Positions 8,859 to 17,855 of a stretch of DNA of 64,000 bases are shown here, piece by piece. The notes below the pieces were generated by a model. The model saw nothing but the letters and a program-made list of their open reading frames with translations, did not search any database and was not told the DNA's origin. The first letter of the stretch is position 1. Each line of letters opens with the position of its first letter. The stretch is taken from NCBI RefSeq assembly GCF_028369295.1, contig NZ_JAQMYP010000014.1, positions 62,001 through 126,000 on the forward strand, given 5' to 3'. This DNA is from Streptomyces sp. HD (GTDB lineage Bacteria > Actinomycetota > Actinomycetes > Streptomycetales > Streptomycetaceae). Both the position numbers and the translations under genes were made by a program.

Positions 8859-9791
8859 ATGCCAGCGAGCTATGCCTATCTCGGCCCCGAGGGCACCTTC
8901 ACCGAGGCCGCCCTGCGCACACTTCCCGAGGCCGCGACCCGGGAGCTGATCCCCTACGTGTCCGTGCAGTCCGCGCTGGACGCGGTGCGCGTCGGCGAGG
9001 CCGAGGCCGCGTTCGTGCCGATCGAGAACTCCGTCGAGGGCGGCATCACGACCACGCTCGACGAGCTGGTCGCGGGCGCGCCGTTGATGATCTACCGCGA
9101 GGTGTTGCTGTCGATCACCTTCGCGCTGCTGGTCAGGCCGGGCACGAAGCTGTCGGACATCAAGACGGTCTCCGCACACCCGGCCGCCCAGCCGCAGGTG
9201 CGCAACTGGCTCAAGAACAACCTCCCCGACGCCCACTGGGAGTCGGCCGCGTCGAACGCGGACGCCGCCCGTCTGGTGCAGGAGGGCCAGTACGACGCGG
9301 CCTTCGCGGGCGAGTTCGCCGCCGCGCTGTACGGCCTGGAGGCCCTGGAGACCGGGATCCACGACGCGGAGAACGCCCAGACCCGGTTCGTCCTGGTGGG
9401 CCGGCCCGCACGGCCCGCCGCTCCGTCCGGTGCCGACAAGACGTCCGTCGTGCTGTGGCAGCGCGACGACCATCCCGGCGGGCTGCGTGACCTCCTGGGT
9501 GAGTTCGCCACCCGCGGCATCAACCTGATGCTGCTGCAGTCCCGGCCGACCGGCGCGGGCATCGGCAATTACTGCTTCTGCATCGACGCCGAGGGGCATA
9601 TCTCCGATCGCCGGGTGGCCGAGGCGCTGATGGGGCTGAAGCGGATCTGCCTTGAGGTGCGGTTCCTGGGCTCGTATCCGCGCGCGGACATGAAGCCGGG
9701 GGATATGCGGCCCCCTCGCTCGGGGACGTCGGACGAGGAGTTCGTGTCGGCGGCGGACTGGGTGGCGCGGTGCCAGGACGGGCGGTTCTGA
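8859..9791 (+). CDS. pheA: Prephenate dehydratase
   Basis: 310 residues. It converts prephenate to phenylpyruvate in phenylalanine synthesis. The N-terminal PDT domain opens with YLGPEGTFTE and carries the catalytic TRF motif in NAQTRFVLVG. The C-terminal ACT domain (about 195-280), with the QSRPTG variant of the ESRP motif, binds phenylalanine for feedback control. No chorismate mutase domain is present, which is normal for actinobacteria. ATG 8859 gives the standard family N-terminus. Confidence 0.95.
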   Translation: MPASYAYLGPEGTFTEAALRTLPEAATRELIPYVSVQSALDAVRVGEAEAAFVPIENSVEGGITTTLDELVAGAPLMIYREVLLSITFALLVRPGTKLSDIKTVSAHPAAQPQVRNWLKNNLPDAHWESAASNADAARLVQEGQYDAAFAGEFAAALYGLEALETGIHDAENAQTRFVLVGRPARPAAPSGADKTSVVLWQRDDHPGGLRDLLGEFATRGINLMLLQSRPTGAGIGNYCFCIDAEGHISDRRVAEALMGLKRICLEVRFLGSYPRADMKPGDMRPPRSGTSDEEFVSAADWVARCQDGRF

Positions 9792-10351
9792 GCGGATCCG
9801 GTGCGGGTCAGCGGATCCGGTGCGGGTTTCAGCCGGTACTACCAGCCGATTATCGTTATCCACAGGGGTTATCCACAGGTCCTCATCTCGACCTGGGGAC
9901 AAGTCGACAGAGAAGCATGAGTCTGTCGACAAATCGCCCTCCAGGCCCTTCCGGCCTCCACCATCGCGCAAGTCACCCTTCGTCCACTCTTTTCCTTTGA
10001 GCAATCCTTTGGGGCGACCACTTTCCACCCGAAAGCAGGGACGGAGGCGGTTTGTCCTGGGAATTCTCAACTTGATCACCGCATTACGGAGTGATCAATT
10101 CCGACATCCACAGTCCATCCACACAGCCTGTGGATAACTCTTCGGAGCCTGGGGATACCTGTGGACAACCGTGACCCAAGTCCCGTTCTCCACAAGGGAA
10201 TCGAGTCAACCGGCCGCCTCGCGCCTGCCCCGTTCCAGGGAGTGGGACGCCTTTTATTGACACGGCTCGCAATTACCCCATAGCGGAACGTAAGCCGCGG
10301 CTCGGAATAGTGAGTCGTGGGCTGTCACCCCACCCCGGTAGCCTTGAGCGC
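9792..10351. promoter_or_regulatory. 560-nt gap with DnaA-box group and serS promoter region
   Basis: No coding frame with Streptomyces codon bias is present; the region is much lower in G+C than its neighbours. It carries DnaA boxes: TTATCCACA at 9856-9864 and 9869-9877 (direct, 13 nt apart), TTATCCACA on the minus strand at 10129-10137 and TTGTCCACA on the minus strand at 10160-10168. Weaker partial matches (ATCCACA, CTCCACAA) lie between and after. dnaA and dnaN do not flank it, so it is not oriC. DnaA titration or DnaA control of serS are possible. Confidence 0.75.
10257..10286 (+). promoter_or_regulatory. Candidate serS promoter
   Basis: TTGACA at 10257-10262 matches a vegetative -35. 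A weak -10 (TAGCGG at 10281) follows after 18 nt. It is about 70 nt upstream of the serS start. Only the -35 is convincing. Confidence 0.35.
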
Positions 10352-11629
10352 GTGATTGACCTTCGCCTGCTCCGTGAGGACCCCGACCGAGTGCGCGCCT
10401 CGCAGCGCGCCCGTGGAGAGGACGTCGCGCTCGTCGACTCCCTCCTGTCTGCCGACGAGCGGCGCAGGTCGTCGGGCGTCCGCTTCGACGAGCTTCGTGC
10501 CGAGCAGAGGCAGCTCGGCAAGCTCATCCCCAAGGCCTCCGGGGACGAGAAGGCCGAGCTCCTGAAGAAGGCGAGCCAGTTGGCCGCCGACGTCAAGGCT
10601 GCCGACGCCGAGCGCGACGCCGCCGCTGCCGAGACCCAGGAGCTGCTGGTCCAGCTCGGCAACCTCGTGCACCCGGACGTCCCGGTCGGCGGCGAGGAGG
10701 ACTTCGTCACGCTGGAGACGCACGGCGAGATCCGCGACTTCACGGCCGAGGGCTTCGAGCCGAAGGACCACCTGGAGCTCGGCAGCCTCCTCGGCGCCAT
10801 CGACGTCGAGCGCGGCGCGAAGGTCTCCGGTTCCCGCTTCTACTTCCTCACCGGCGTCGGCGCCCTGCTGGAGCTGGCCCTGGTCAACGCCGCGATGGCG
10901 CAGGCCACGGCGGCCGGCTTCACCCCGATGCTGACCCCGGCGCTGGTCCGCCCCCAGTCGATGGCGGGCACCGGCTTCCTCGGCCAGGCCGCGCAGGACG
11001 TCTACCACCTCGACAAGGACGACCTCTACCTGGTCGGCACCTCCGAGGTCGCCCTCGCCGCGTACCACATGGACGAGATCCTCGACGCCGACAAGCTGCC
11101 GCTGCGCTACGCGGGCTTCTCGCCCTGCTTCCGCCGCGAGGCCGGCTCGCACGGCAAGGACACCCGCGGCATCTTCCGCGTGCACCAGTTCGACAAGGTC
11201 GAGATGTTCTCCTACGTCGCTCCCGAGGACTCGCAGGCCGAGCACCAGCGCCTGCTGGAGTGGGAGAAGCAGTGGCTGACGTCGCTGGAGCTGCCGTTCC
11301 GCGTGATCGACGTGGCCTCGGGCGACCTGGGCTCCTCGGCCTCCCGCAAGTTCGACTGCGAGGCGTGGATCCCGACGCAGGGCAAGTACCGCGAGCTGAC
11401 GTCGACCTCGGACTGCACCGAGTTCCAGTCCCGCCGCCTGTCGATCCGCGTCCGTGACGGCAAGCAGGTCAAGCCGCTGGCCACGCTCAACGGCACCCTG
11501 TGCGCCGTACCGCGCACCATCGTGGCGATCCTGGAGAACCACCAGCAGGCCGACGGCTCCGTCCGGGTCCCCGAGGTGCTGCGCCCGTACCTGGGCGGCC
11601 GGGAGGTCCTGGAGCCGGTCGCGAAGTGA
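10352..11629 (+). CDS. serS: Seryl-tRNA synthetase
   Basis: 425 residues from GTG 10352, which gives the standard N-terminus MIDLRLLREDPD. The N-terminal coiled-coil arm that grips the tRNA-Ser variable arm covers about residues 30-100. The class II core follows: motif 2 in FSPCFRREAGSHGKDTRG and motif 3 region in ELTSTSDCTEFQSRR and LNGTLCAVPR. It charges tRNA-Ser; one such tRNA lies 0.9 kb downstream. Its stop overlaps the GTG of the HAD gene. Confidence 0.97.
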   Translation: MIDLRLLREDPDRVRASQRARGEDVALVDSLLSADERRRSSGVRFDELRAEQRQLGKLIPKASGDEKAELLKKASQLAADVKAADAERDAAAAETQELLVQLGNLVHPDVPVGGEEDFVTLETHGEIRDFTAEGFEPKDHLELGSLLGAIDVERGAKVSGSRFYFLTGVGALLELALVNAAMAQATAAGFTPMLTPALVRPQSMAGTGFLGQAAQDVYHLDKDDLYLVGTSEVALAAYHMDEILDADKLPLRYAGFSPCFRREAGSHGKDTRGIFRVHQFDKVEMFSYVAPEDSQAEHQRLLEWEKQWLTSLELPFRVIDVASGDLGSSASRKFDCEAWIPTQGKYRELTSTSDCTEFQSRRLSIRVRDGKQVKPLATLNGTLCAVPRTIVAILENHQQADGSVRVPEVLRPYLGGREVLEPVAK

Positions 11630-12444
11630 GCTCCACGTCTCCCGCTGAAGGGTTCCCCTACAGGCTGATCGCGACCGACCTCGACGGAACGCTCCTGCGC
11701 TCCGACGAGTCGGTCGCGCAGCGCACCCGTGACGCCCTCGTCGCGGCCACTGAGGCCGGTGCCGCGCACATCGTGGTGACCGGCCGCGCGGTGCCATGGA
11801 CCCGCCACATCCTCGACGACCTCGGCTATCAGGGCCTCGCGGTGTGCGGCCAGGGCGCGCAGGTCTACGACGCCGGCGAGCACCGCCTGCTGACCGCGGT
11901 GACCCTGGACCGGCAGCTGGCGGGCGTGGCCCTGGCCAAGATCGAGGCGGAGGTCGGCCCCCTCTTCCTGGCGGCGAGCCGCGCCGGCCTGGACGGTGAC
12001 GTCCTGGTCGGCCCCGGCTACGCGGTCACGGGCACGCTCCCGGCGACGCCGTTCACGGACGTGTCGGATCTGTGGGCCGCCCCGCTGAACAAGATCTACA
12101 TACAGCACCCGGCGCTGTCGGACGACGAACTGGCAGAGGCCGCCCGCCAGGCCGCCGGCGGCTTCGTCACGGTGGCCATGGCGGGCGAGGGCATCGTGGA
12201 ACTCCTCCCCCTCGGCCTGTCCAAGGCCACGGGCCTGTCCCTGGCGGCCCGCCGCCTGGGCATGAAGGCCGCGGACACGATCGCCTTCGGCGACATGCCC
12301 AACGACATCCCGATGTTCGCCTGGGCAGCGAGGGGTGTGGCCATGGCCAACGCCCACGAGGAGCTGAAGGCGGTGGCGGACGAGGTGACCGCCTCCAACG
12401 AGGAGGACGGCATCGCGGTGGTGCTGGAGCGGTTGCTCGGCTGA
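11626..12444 (+). CDS. Cof-type HAD phosphatase
   Basis: 272 residues from the GTG overlapping the serS stop, so coupled to it. Motif I is DLDGTLL, motif II VTGR, a Lys in motif III (LSKATGLS) and motif IV FGDMPNDIPMF, with a C2B-type cap between. These are the HAD-IIB (Cof) signatures for hydrolases of sugar phosphates, FMN or similar; the substrate is not predictable. It is a clear paralogue of the gene at 22609. Confidence 0.9.
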   Translation: MSSTSPAEGFPYRLIATDLDGTLLRSDESVAQRTRDALVAATEAGAAHIVVTGRAVPWTRHILDDLGYQGLAVCGQGAQVYDAGEHRLLTAVTLDRQLAGVALAKIEAEVGPLFLAASRAGLDGDVLVGPGYAVTGTLPATPFTDVSDLWAAPLNKIYIQHPALSDDELAEAARQAAGGFVTVAMAGEGIVELLPLGLSKATGLSLAARRLGMKAADTIAFGDMPNDIPMFAWAARGVAMANAHEELKAVADEVTASNEEDGIAVVLERLLG

Positions 12445-12519
12445 GGTCCGGGGTGCCGGGTGTCTCCCCGACGCACCTCGCCCCTCCTGCCCTCGGCCGA
12501 GCCGAAGTGGCGACGTCTT

Positions 12520-12607
<88 letters not shown>

Positions 12608-12887
12608 GGGTGGGCGGCCCACGCGAGAGCGACATCGCGTGCTCGAAGCGGCCGCCCCGGGCAGCTCCGTGTGCGGAGCGGGGTCGACGGTGGGGTAACT
12701 ACACCGTAACCCGCCGCGGACTGCCCTGTCGGGAGCTGGACGTACTGCCGTGCATGGACATCGCCCAACTCCTCTCCCAGAACGTGGCGCCGAACTCACC
12801 GTCCGGCGATGTGGACACAACCACTGTGCCTGTACGGCGAGTTGGGCGCCACTGATTAAAACGCCCGGGAATGGCCCTGAACGCCCG

Positions 12888-13088
12888 CTAACGGCGCCGC
12901 CACTTGCGTCGGCGCCCCTTGCTGAAGAACCACCCGGCAGGCGGCTCGTCCGAGCGCCACGGCTGCGGCTCGGGCTCCTCACGGCGCCAGCGCTCGGCCA
13001 GCATCCGGGCCCGGGCGGACGGCTCGGACGTCTCGGCGGACCGTATGAAGTCCTCGTCCAGGACGAGGTCGTCCCAGTCGTCTGCCAT
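12888..13088 (-). CDS. Small conserved acidic/basic protein (66 aa)
   Basis: Starts MADDWDDLVLDEDF, has an acidic N-terminal half and ends in a basic tail (SKGRRRKWRRR) with Trp residues. An excellent ribosome site (GGAGGA) lies 7-12 nt upstream of the ATG, and codon bias is normal, so it is a real gene. I do not recognise a domain. It follows the ABC operon on the same strand, separated by a strong hairpin, so it is probably a separate unit. Function unknown. Confidence 0.75.
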   Translation of the reverse strand: MADDWDDLVLDEDFIRSAETSEPSARARMLAERWRREEPEPQPWRSDEPPAGWFFSKGRRRKWRRR

Positions 13089-13157
13089 CCCCGTCCTCCA
13101 GTTCGTGCAGTGCGTCCTGTTTGCCCAGTGTGCCCGGACAGAGGTGAAGCCTTCGTC

Positions 13158-13187
13158 AGGAGCGGGCCCGCTCAGGGGCCCGCTCCT
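13158..13187. terminator. Strong 12-bp hairpin after the ABC operon
   Basis: Perfect arms AGGAGCGGGCCC (13158-13169) and GGGCCCGCTCCT (13176-13187), 6-nt loop. It sits 21 nt beyond the stop of the last ABC gene and upstream of the 66-aa gene. Confidence 0.75.
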
Positions 13188-13208
13188 TTACTCCTCGCCG
13201 GCGCCGTC

Positions 13209-13928
13209 CTACTCCTCGCCGGCAAGCGTCAGCGACCGCAGCTTCTGTCCCGCGTACCAGGTCGCCAGGACGGTGACCACCGCCAGCAGCACCGTCGCCG
13301 TGGGCAGGGCGACGTCGGACGTCACCATGTCCCCGCCGGCGACCTTCTGCGCCACCGCCAGCGCCCACTGCTGGACGCTCAGCGTGCGCGCGCCGGACAC
13401 CAGGGAGCCGAACAGGGCCTCCCAGACGAGCGCGTAGACGAGCCCGAAGACCACCGCGTGCCGGGACACCGTGCCCAGCAGCAGGAAGATCGCGGCGTAG
13501 GCGATGGAGGCGACGAGTGCGGCCACCGTGTAGGCGACGGCGATCTGCTGGCCGTTGCCGTTGAGGATGAGGCCCGCGATGAAGGTGGGCAGCGCCGAGA
13601 AGACCATCGTCACGGCGATCGCCACGATCAGCTTGGTGAAGATGATCGTCGGCCGTTTCACCGGCTTGGACAGCAGATACACCACCGAGCCGTCGTCGAT
13701 CTCCGGCCCGATCGCGCCCGTGCCGGCGATGACGCCGATGATCGGCACCATGGTGGCGAGGGCGAGCCCGCCGAGCAGGTCCGACGCGGTCTGGTCGTCG
13801 GCTCCGGCGAGACCGCGCACCAGCGCGGCGATCACGATGAGCAGCAGCGGCAACGCGCCCAGGATGAGGGCCCGACGGCGGCCGAGCAGAGCCCGGTATG
13901 TGAGCCGGGCGACTGTGGGGTCGTACAT
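13209..13928 (-). CDS. ABC-2 type transporter permease
   Basis: 239 residues with six hydrophobic segments, starting MYDPTVARLTYRALLGRRRA. The ATG at 13928 is preceded by AGGAGG, so it is preferred over an upstream in-frame start. It contains the ABC-2 pattern (IGPEIDDGSVVYLLSKPVKR) seen in permeases of simple two-subunit exporters. It is the last gene of a four-gene leftward operon and pairs with the ATPase 10 nt upstream. The exported substrate is unknown. Confidence 0.88.
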   Translation of the reverse strand: MYDPTVARLTYRALLGRRRALILGALPLLLIVIAALVRGLAGADDQTASDLLGGLALATMVPIIGVIAGTGAIGPEIDDGSVVYLLSKPVKRPTIIFTKLIVAIAVTMVFSALPTFIAGLILNGNGQQIAVAYTVAALVASIAYAAIFLLLGTVSRHAVVFGLVYALVWEALFGSLVSGARTLSVQQWALAVAQKVAGGDMVTSDVALPTATVLLAVVTVLATWYAGQKLRSLTLAGEE

Positions 13929-13938
13929 CTTCGGCCTC

Positions 13939-14850
13939 CTACGCCGCGACCAGATACGAGAAGACGGACTCAAGGGACTCGTCGGACGGCGAGACCGTGA
14001 ACAGGCGGATGCCGTGGTCGCGCGCCACCCTCGGCAGCAGGGCGGTGAAGCGGCCGAAGTCGACGGCCTGGATGTGCAGCGCGCCCTCGGTCAGGTCGAC
14101 CTCGATGCCGGACGTCGACGGGTCGGCGATCAGCGCGGCCGCGAGGGTGCGGTCGTCGCTGGAGCGCACCAGGTAGCGGTGCGGGCGGTCGGTCATCAGG
14201 CGGCGGATCTTGCGGAAGTCACCGCTGGCCGCGTGCCGTCCGGCGACCACGACCTCGATGTGCCAGGCGAGTTGCTCGACCTCTTCGAGGATGTGGGACG
14301 AGAACAGCACCGTGCGTCCCTCGTCGCCCATGCGTCGCAGCAGGTCCATGAGCTGCATGCGCTGACGCGGATCCATGCCGTTGAAGGGCTCGTCGAGCAG
14401 CAGGAGGGACGGGTCGTGCACCAGGGCGCTCGCCATCTTCACGCGCTGCCGCATGCCCTTGGAGTACGTGGAGATCTTGCGGTCCTGGGCGTACTCCATC
14501 TCGACCGTGGCCAGCGCCTTCTGGGCGGCCTTGGCTCCCAGCCCGTGCAACTCGGCGTTGGCGACGACGAATTCGCGGCCGGTGAGGAAGTCGTACATCG
14601 CCTCGCGCTCGGGGACGATGCCGATGTGCTTGTAGATCGACTCGTTGCGCCAGACCTGCTGGCCGTCGAGGGTGACGGTGCCGGTGGAGGGGGCCAGGAA
14701 GCCGGCCATCATGTTGATGAGGGTGGACTTTCCGGCGCCGTTGGGGCCGAGGAGGCCGGTGACGCCGGGGCCGATCGTCATGGTGATGTCGTTGACGGCG
14801 ACCACGTTGCCGAACCAGCGGGAGACGTGGTCGATCTGGAGCGTGGTCAC
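13939..14850 (-). CDS. ABC transporter ATP-binding protein
   Basis: 303 residues from GTG 14850, overlapping the upstream permease stop by 4 nt. Walker A GPNGAGKST, signature-like YSKGMRQRVKMA, Walker B LLLLDEPFNGMD, followed by a C-terminal extension of about 90 residues typical of ABC-2 exporter ATPases. It forms a subunit pair with the permease that follows. Very similar in order to the first ATPase of the operon, so the four genes look like a duplicated ATPase/permease pair. Confidence 0.92.
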   Translation of the reverse strand: MTTLQIDHVSRWFGNVVAVNDITMTIGPGVTGLLGPNGAGKSTLINMMAGFLAPSTGTVTLDGQQVWRNESIYKHIGIVPEREAMYDFLTGREFVVANAELHGLGAKAAQKALATVEMEYAQDRKISTYSKGMRQRVKMASALVHDPSLLLLDEPFNGMDPRQRMQLMDLLRRMGDEGRTVLFSSHILEEVEQLAWHIEVVVAGRHAASGDFRKIRRLMTDRPHRYLVRSSDDRTLAAALIADPSTSGIEVDLTEGALHIQAVDFGRFTALLPRVARDHGIRLFTVSPSDESLESVFSYLVAA

Positions 14851-15782
14851 AGTCCCACCTTCTTGTAGCGGCGCATCAGGAGGCCGTAGCCGGCGGCGAT
14901 CAGGCCCAGGGTGACGAGGACGTAGACCACGCCCACGCCGTTGCTCGGGCCCACTCCACCGGGGAACGCGGAGCTCGCGCCCAGGAAGGCGGACTGCACC
15001 CCGTCGATGAGTGTGACGGGCGAGAAGAGGCCGATCCAGGCGATGGCGCCGCTGCTGCCCCCGCCGTCGCCGAGGGACTGCGCGTCGGCGATGGCCTGGA
15101 GTGTGGACACCGCGCCGTAGGAGATGGTCAGTACGGCGATCACGGCCGCGATGCCGAAGCCGCGGCGGGGGGTGATCGACGCGATGACCAGGCCGATGCC
15201 TGCGAACAGCAGTGAGAGCAGTGTCACGGACACGAGTCCCTGCGCGAATCCCTTGGTCTGGTCGGCGAAGTCGAGCTTGGCCAGCAGCGCGCCCACATAG
15301 AGCACCAGCAGCGGGGCCGCGGTGAGGATGAACAGCGCGGAGGCCAGCGCCGCGAACTTCGCGCGGACGTAGTCGGCGGTCTCGATCGGCCGCGAGAAAT
15401 ACAGCGGCACGGTCTTGAAGCGCAGGTCGCGCGAGACCGACTGCGGTGCCTGCGAGGCGACGTACAGGCTGATCACGGCCTGCATGATGATCGCGTAGCG
15501 CGTGTAGTCGACGGGCAGGTCGTTGGCCTTGGTGGCGACCGCGACGGCGACCATGATGGCGGCGGGCACGCACATCACCACGAACAGCAGCATCGGCAGC
15601 ACCTTGGACTTCACCGAGCGGCCGAGGCCGTAGGCGCCGCGCAGGGACTGCGAGTACAGCGACCGGGTCGCGTAGGAGCGGCCGAGGCGGGGGCCGTCGT
15701 ACGCGCGGTAGCCGATGTTGTGGATACGGGTCTGGTCACCCGACTGCGAGGCTGGTGCCCCCATGGGCTGCTCAACCGCCAT
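14847..15782 (-). CDS. ABC-2 type transporter permease
   Basis: 311 residues: a 45-residue hydrophilic N-terminus (IHNIGYRAYDGPRLGR) then six hydrophobic segments, with the conserved SRDLRFKTVPLYFSRPIE stretch between the second and third. The start overlaps the end of the upstream ATPase gene by 11 nt and the stop overlaps the next GTG, so the operon is tightly coupled. It pairs with the ATPase at 15772. Confidence 0.9.
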   Translation of the reverse strand: MAVEQPMGAPASQSGDQTRIHNIGYRAYDGPRLGRSYATRSLYSQSLRGAYGLGRSVKSKVLPMLLFVVMCVPAAIMVAVAVATKANDLPVDYTRYAIIMQAVISLYVASQAPQSVSRDLRFKTVPLYFSRPIETADYVRAKFAALASALFILTAAPLLVLYVGALLAKLDFADQTKGFAQGLVSVTLLSLLFAGIGLVIASITPRRGFGIAAVIAVLTISYGAVSTLQAIADAQSLGDGGGSSGAIAWIGLFSPVTLIDGVQSAFLGASSAFPGGVGPSNGVGVVYVLVTLGLIAAGYGLLMRRYKKVGL

Positions 15783-16755
15783 GGCCGACCGCCTCCTTCC
15801 GCTGTGCGTCGGCGCTCTGCTCGTCGTCGGTGAAGACCTCGGAGATGTGGTGCCGGCGCTGTTCCATGCGCACCAGGCCGAGGCCGAGGTCGGCGACCAC
15901 GTCGCGCACCAGGTCGTAGGTCTCCTCGCCCTGTGCGGTGAGCAGCAGGATGTGTCCGGCGCCCGGGAGGCCGCCGCTGCCGTCGAGAACGTCCACCCCG
16001 CGCGCGTGGAGCGCGTCGCGCACCGCGCGGGTGCCGTCCGGGTGGTCGTCGGTGTCGGTGACCTCGATGGCGAGGGTCGTCGTGGTCTGGGTGAAGTCGG
16101 TGGTGGAGCTGGAGCGCAGCAGTTTGCCGCCGTCGATGACGACGACGTGGTCGCAGGTGCGCTCCAGCTCGCCCAGCAGGTGGGAGGTGACCAGGACCGA
16201 GATGCCGAAGTCGGTGTGGATACGGCGGATCAGGCCGAGCATGTCGTCGCGGCCGACCGGGTCGAGGCCATTGGTCGGCTCGTCCAGGAAGACCAGCTGC
16301 GGGTCGTGGACGAGGGCCTGCGCCAGCTTCACGCGCTGCTTCATGCCGGTCGAGTAGCCGCCGATGGGGCGGTAGCGCTCCTCGTACAGGCCGACGTGGC
16401 GCAGGGTGTCCGCGGTGCGCTCGCGCGCGGCGGCGGGCGGGAGGCCGGACATGCGGGCCATGTGCACGACGAACTCGGTGGCCGAGACGTCGGGCGGCAG
16501 GCAGTCGTGCTCCGGCATGTACCCGACGCGCTCACGGATGGCGGCGCCCTTGGTGGCGACGTCGAGTCCGAGCACTTCGGCACGGCCCTCGGTAGCAGGG
16601 GACAGACCCAGAAGGATCTTGATCATGGTGGACTTGCCGGCTCCATTGGCTCCGACGAGTCCGGTCACCCCGGGCCCGATGTCCATGGTCAGCCGGTCAA
16701 GCGCGGTCACCCTGGGGAACCGCTTGCTCAGGCTTTCGGTCGCGATCACAGTCAC
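15772..16755 (-). CDS. ABC transporter ATP-binding protein
   Basis: 327 residues from GTG 16755. Walker A GANGAGKST, signature YSTGMKQRVKLA, Walker B LVFLDEPTNGLD, H-loop VTSHLLGE. First gene of the leftward ABC operon, so the promoter lies in the 16756-17003 gap. The C-terminal 110 residues form the extra domain common in this exporter class. Substrate unknown. Confidence 0.92.
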   Translation of the reverse strand: MTVIATESLSKRFPRVTALDRLTMDIGPGVTGLVGANGAGKSTMIKILLGLSPATEGRAEVLGLDVATKGAAIRERVGYMPEHDCLPPDVSATEFVVHMARMSGLPPAAARERTADTLRHVGLYEERYRPIGGYSTGMKQRVKLAQALVHDPQLVFLDEPTNGLDPVGRDDMLGLIRRIHTDFGISVLVTSHLLGELERTCDHVVVIDGGKLLRSSSTTDFTQTTTTLAIEVTDTDDHPDGTRAVRDALHARGVDVLDGSGGLPGAGHILLLTAQGEETYDLVRDVVADLGLGLVRMEQRRHHISEVFTDDEQSADAQRKEAVGHGG

Positions 16756-17003
16756 ACCACGAAGGTAGTGACGCGGACCACGCCGGTCGTCACCCCGCAG
16801 AGCTGTCTTGGGGTCAGACTCCAGGACTACGGGACCCTAGGGGTCACCCTGAAGTCGAACAACGGGGCCTCGGTTTCCACATCGGCGAGGTTTTCCACAG
16901 CTCTCGACAGCCCTATTGACGCAGCCTCTAACAACTGTCACATTCACCAGTGTCAAGTTACGGGCACGTACCGCAGTCAGCGTGGACAAAGTGGGGCGGT
17001 GGC
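16756..17003. promoter_or_regulatory. Divergent promoter region
   Basis: Lies between the leftward ABC operon and the rightward M24-like gene. A partial DnaA box (CGTGGACAA, one base off on the minus strand) lies at 16980-16988. Two TTCCACA-like stretches lie around 16875-16903. No clear sigma motif was found. Confidence 0.4.
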
Positions 17004-17855
17004 ATGACTACGGCGGCGACAGGCGAACTCCGTACCGAATCCGTGGAACTGCAGGGGTTCAGAAGGGTCCAGCGGCTGGCGTACGAGTGTGCGGAGGCCG
17101 TCGCGGCCCAGTTGGAGCCGGGCATCACCGAGCGCGAGGCGGCGCGCATGCAGCGCCAGTGGCTGCGTGAGCGCGGGGTACGGGACTGGTTCCACCTGCC
17201 GTTCGCCTGGTTCGGGGACCGCACCGCGTTCGTGGACTTCCGCATCCCGCTGCAGTTCTTCCCCACCAACCGCCGGCTGGAGCCCGGGATGCCGTTCATC
17301 CTGGACATGGCTCCGGTGTACGACGGCTACACGGCCGACATCGGCTACTCGGGCTCGCTCGGCATCAACCCGGTGCAGGACAAACTGATGGCCGACCTGG
17401 AGGCGCACCGGGAGCTGATCCTGCGCGAAGTGCGCGAGCGACGGCCACTGCGGGAGATCTACGAGGACGTTGACCGCCTCATGGTCCGCCAGGGCTACGC
17501 CAACCGGCACCGCGCCTACCCCTTCGGCGTGATCGCGCACAAGGTCGACCGGGTGCAGCAACGCCGCTGGTCAGCGCATGTCTTCGGGTTCGGCACCCAG
17601 TCCCTGAAGGGCCTGGCGAGCGACGCGCTGCACGGTCACCGCGAGGGCTGGTCCCCGCTGTGGTCGCCGTACCGCTTCTCCGACCACCCGCCGCAGCCGG
17701 GCCTGTGGGCGGTCGAACCCCACCTGGGTTTCCGGGGCACGGGCGCCAAGTTCGAGGAGATCCTGGTCGTCACCGACTCCGCGGACCCCGAGCAGAGCGC
17801 CTTCTGGCTGGACGACGATCTGCCGCACGTGCGGCGCTGGGCGGAGGAGAAGTGA
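17004..17855 (+). CDS. M24 family metallopeptidase-like protein
   Basis: 283 residues. The pita-bread fold pattern is visible: metal-ligand Asp pair in LDMAPVYDGYTADIGYSG, a His in AHKVDR and Glu-containing segments near the end (VEPHLGF, KFEEILVV). These match the Xaa-Pro aminopeptidase/methionine aminopeptidase superfamily, but there is no N-terminal creatinase domain. ATG 17004 is used because coding bias starts there. Its stop overlaps the GTG of the EphD-like gene, so the two proteins are made together. Substrate unknown. Confidence 0.8.
   Translation: MTTAATGELRTESVELQGFRRVQRLAYECAEAVAAQLEPGITEREAARMQRQWLRERGVRDWFHLPFAWFGDRTAFVDFRIPLQFFPTNRRLEPGMPFILDMAPVYDGYTADIGYSGSLGINPVQDKLMADLEAHRELILREVRERRPLREIYEDVDRLMVRQGYANRHRAYPFGVIAHKVDRVQQRRWSAHVFGFGTQSLKGLASDALHGHREGWSPLWSPYRFSDHPPQPGLWAVEPHLGFRGTGAKFEEILVVTDSADPEQSAFWLDDDLPHVRRWAEEK

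Noticed and set aside
9856..10168. DnaA-box group considered as oriC
   Set aside because: Only four good boxes and no dnaA, dnaN, rpmH or gyrB beside it; Streptomyces oriC has many more boxes between dnaA and dnaN.
12753..12855. 33-codon frame MDIAQLLSQNV... upstream of the ABC region
   Set aside because: Codon bias is passable, but no ribosome site lies near the ATG and I recognise no relative; too weak to call.
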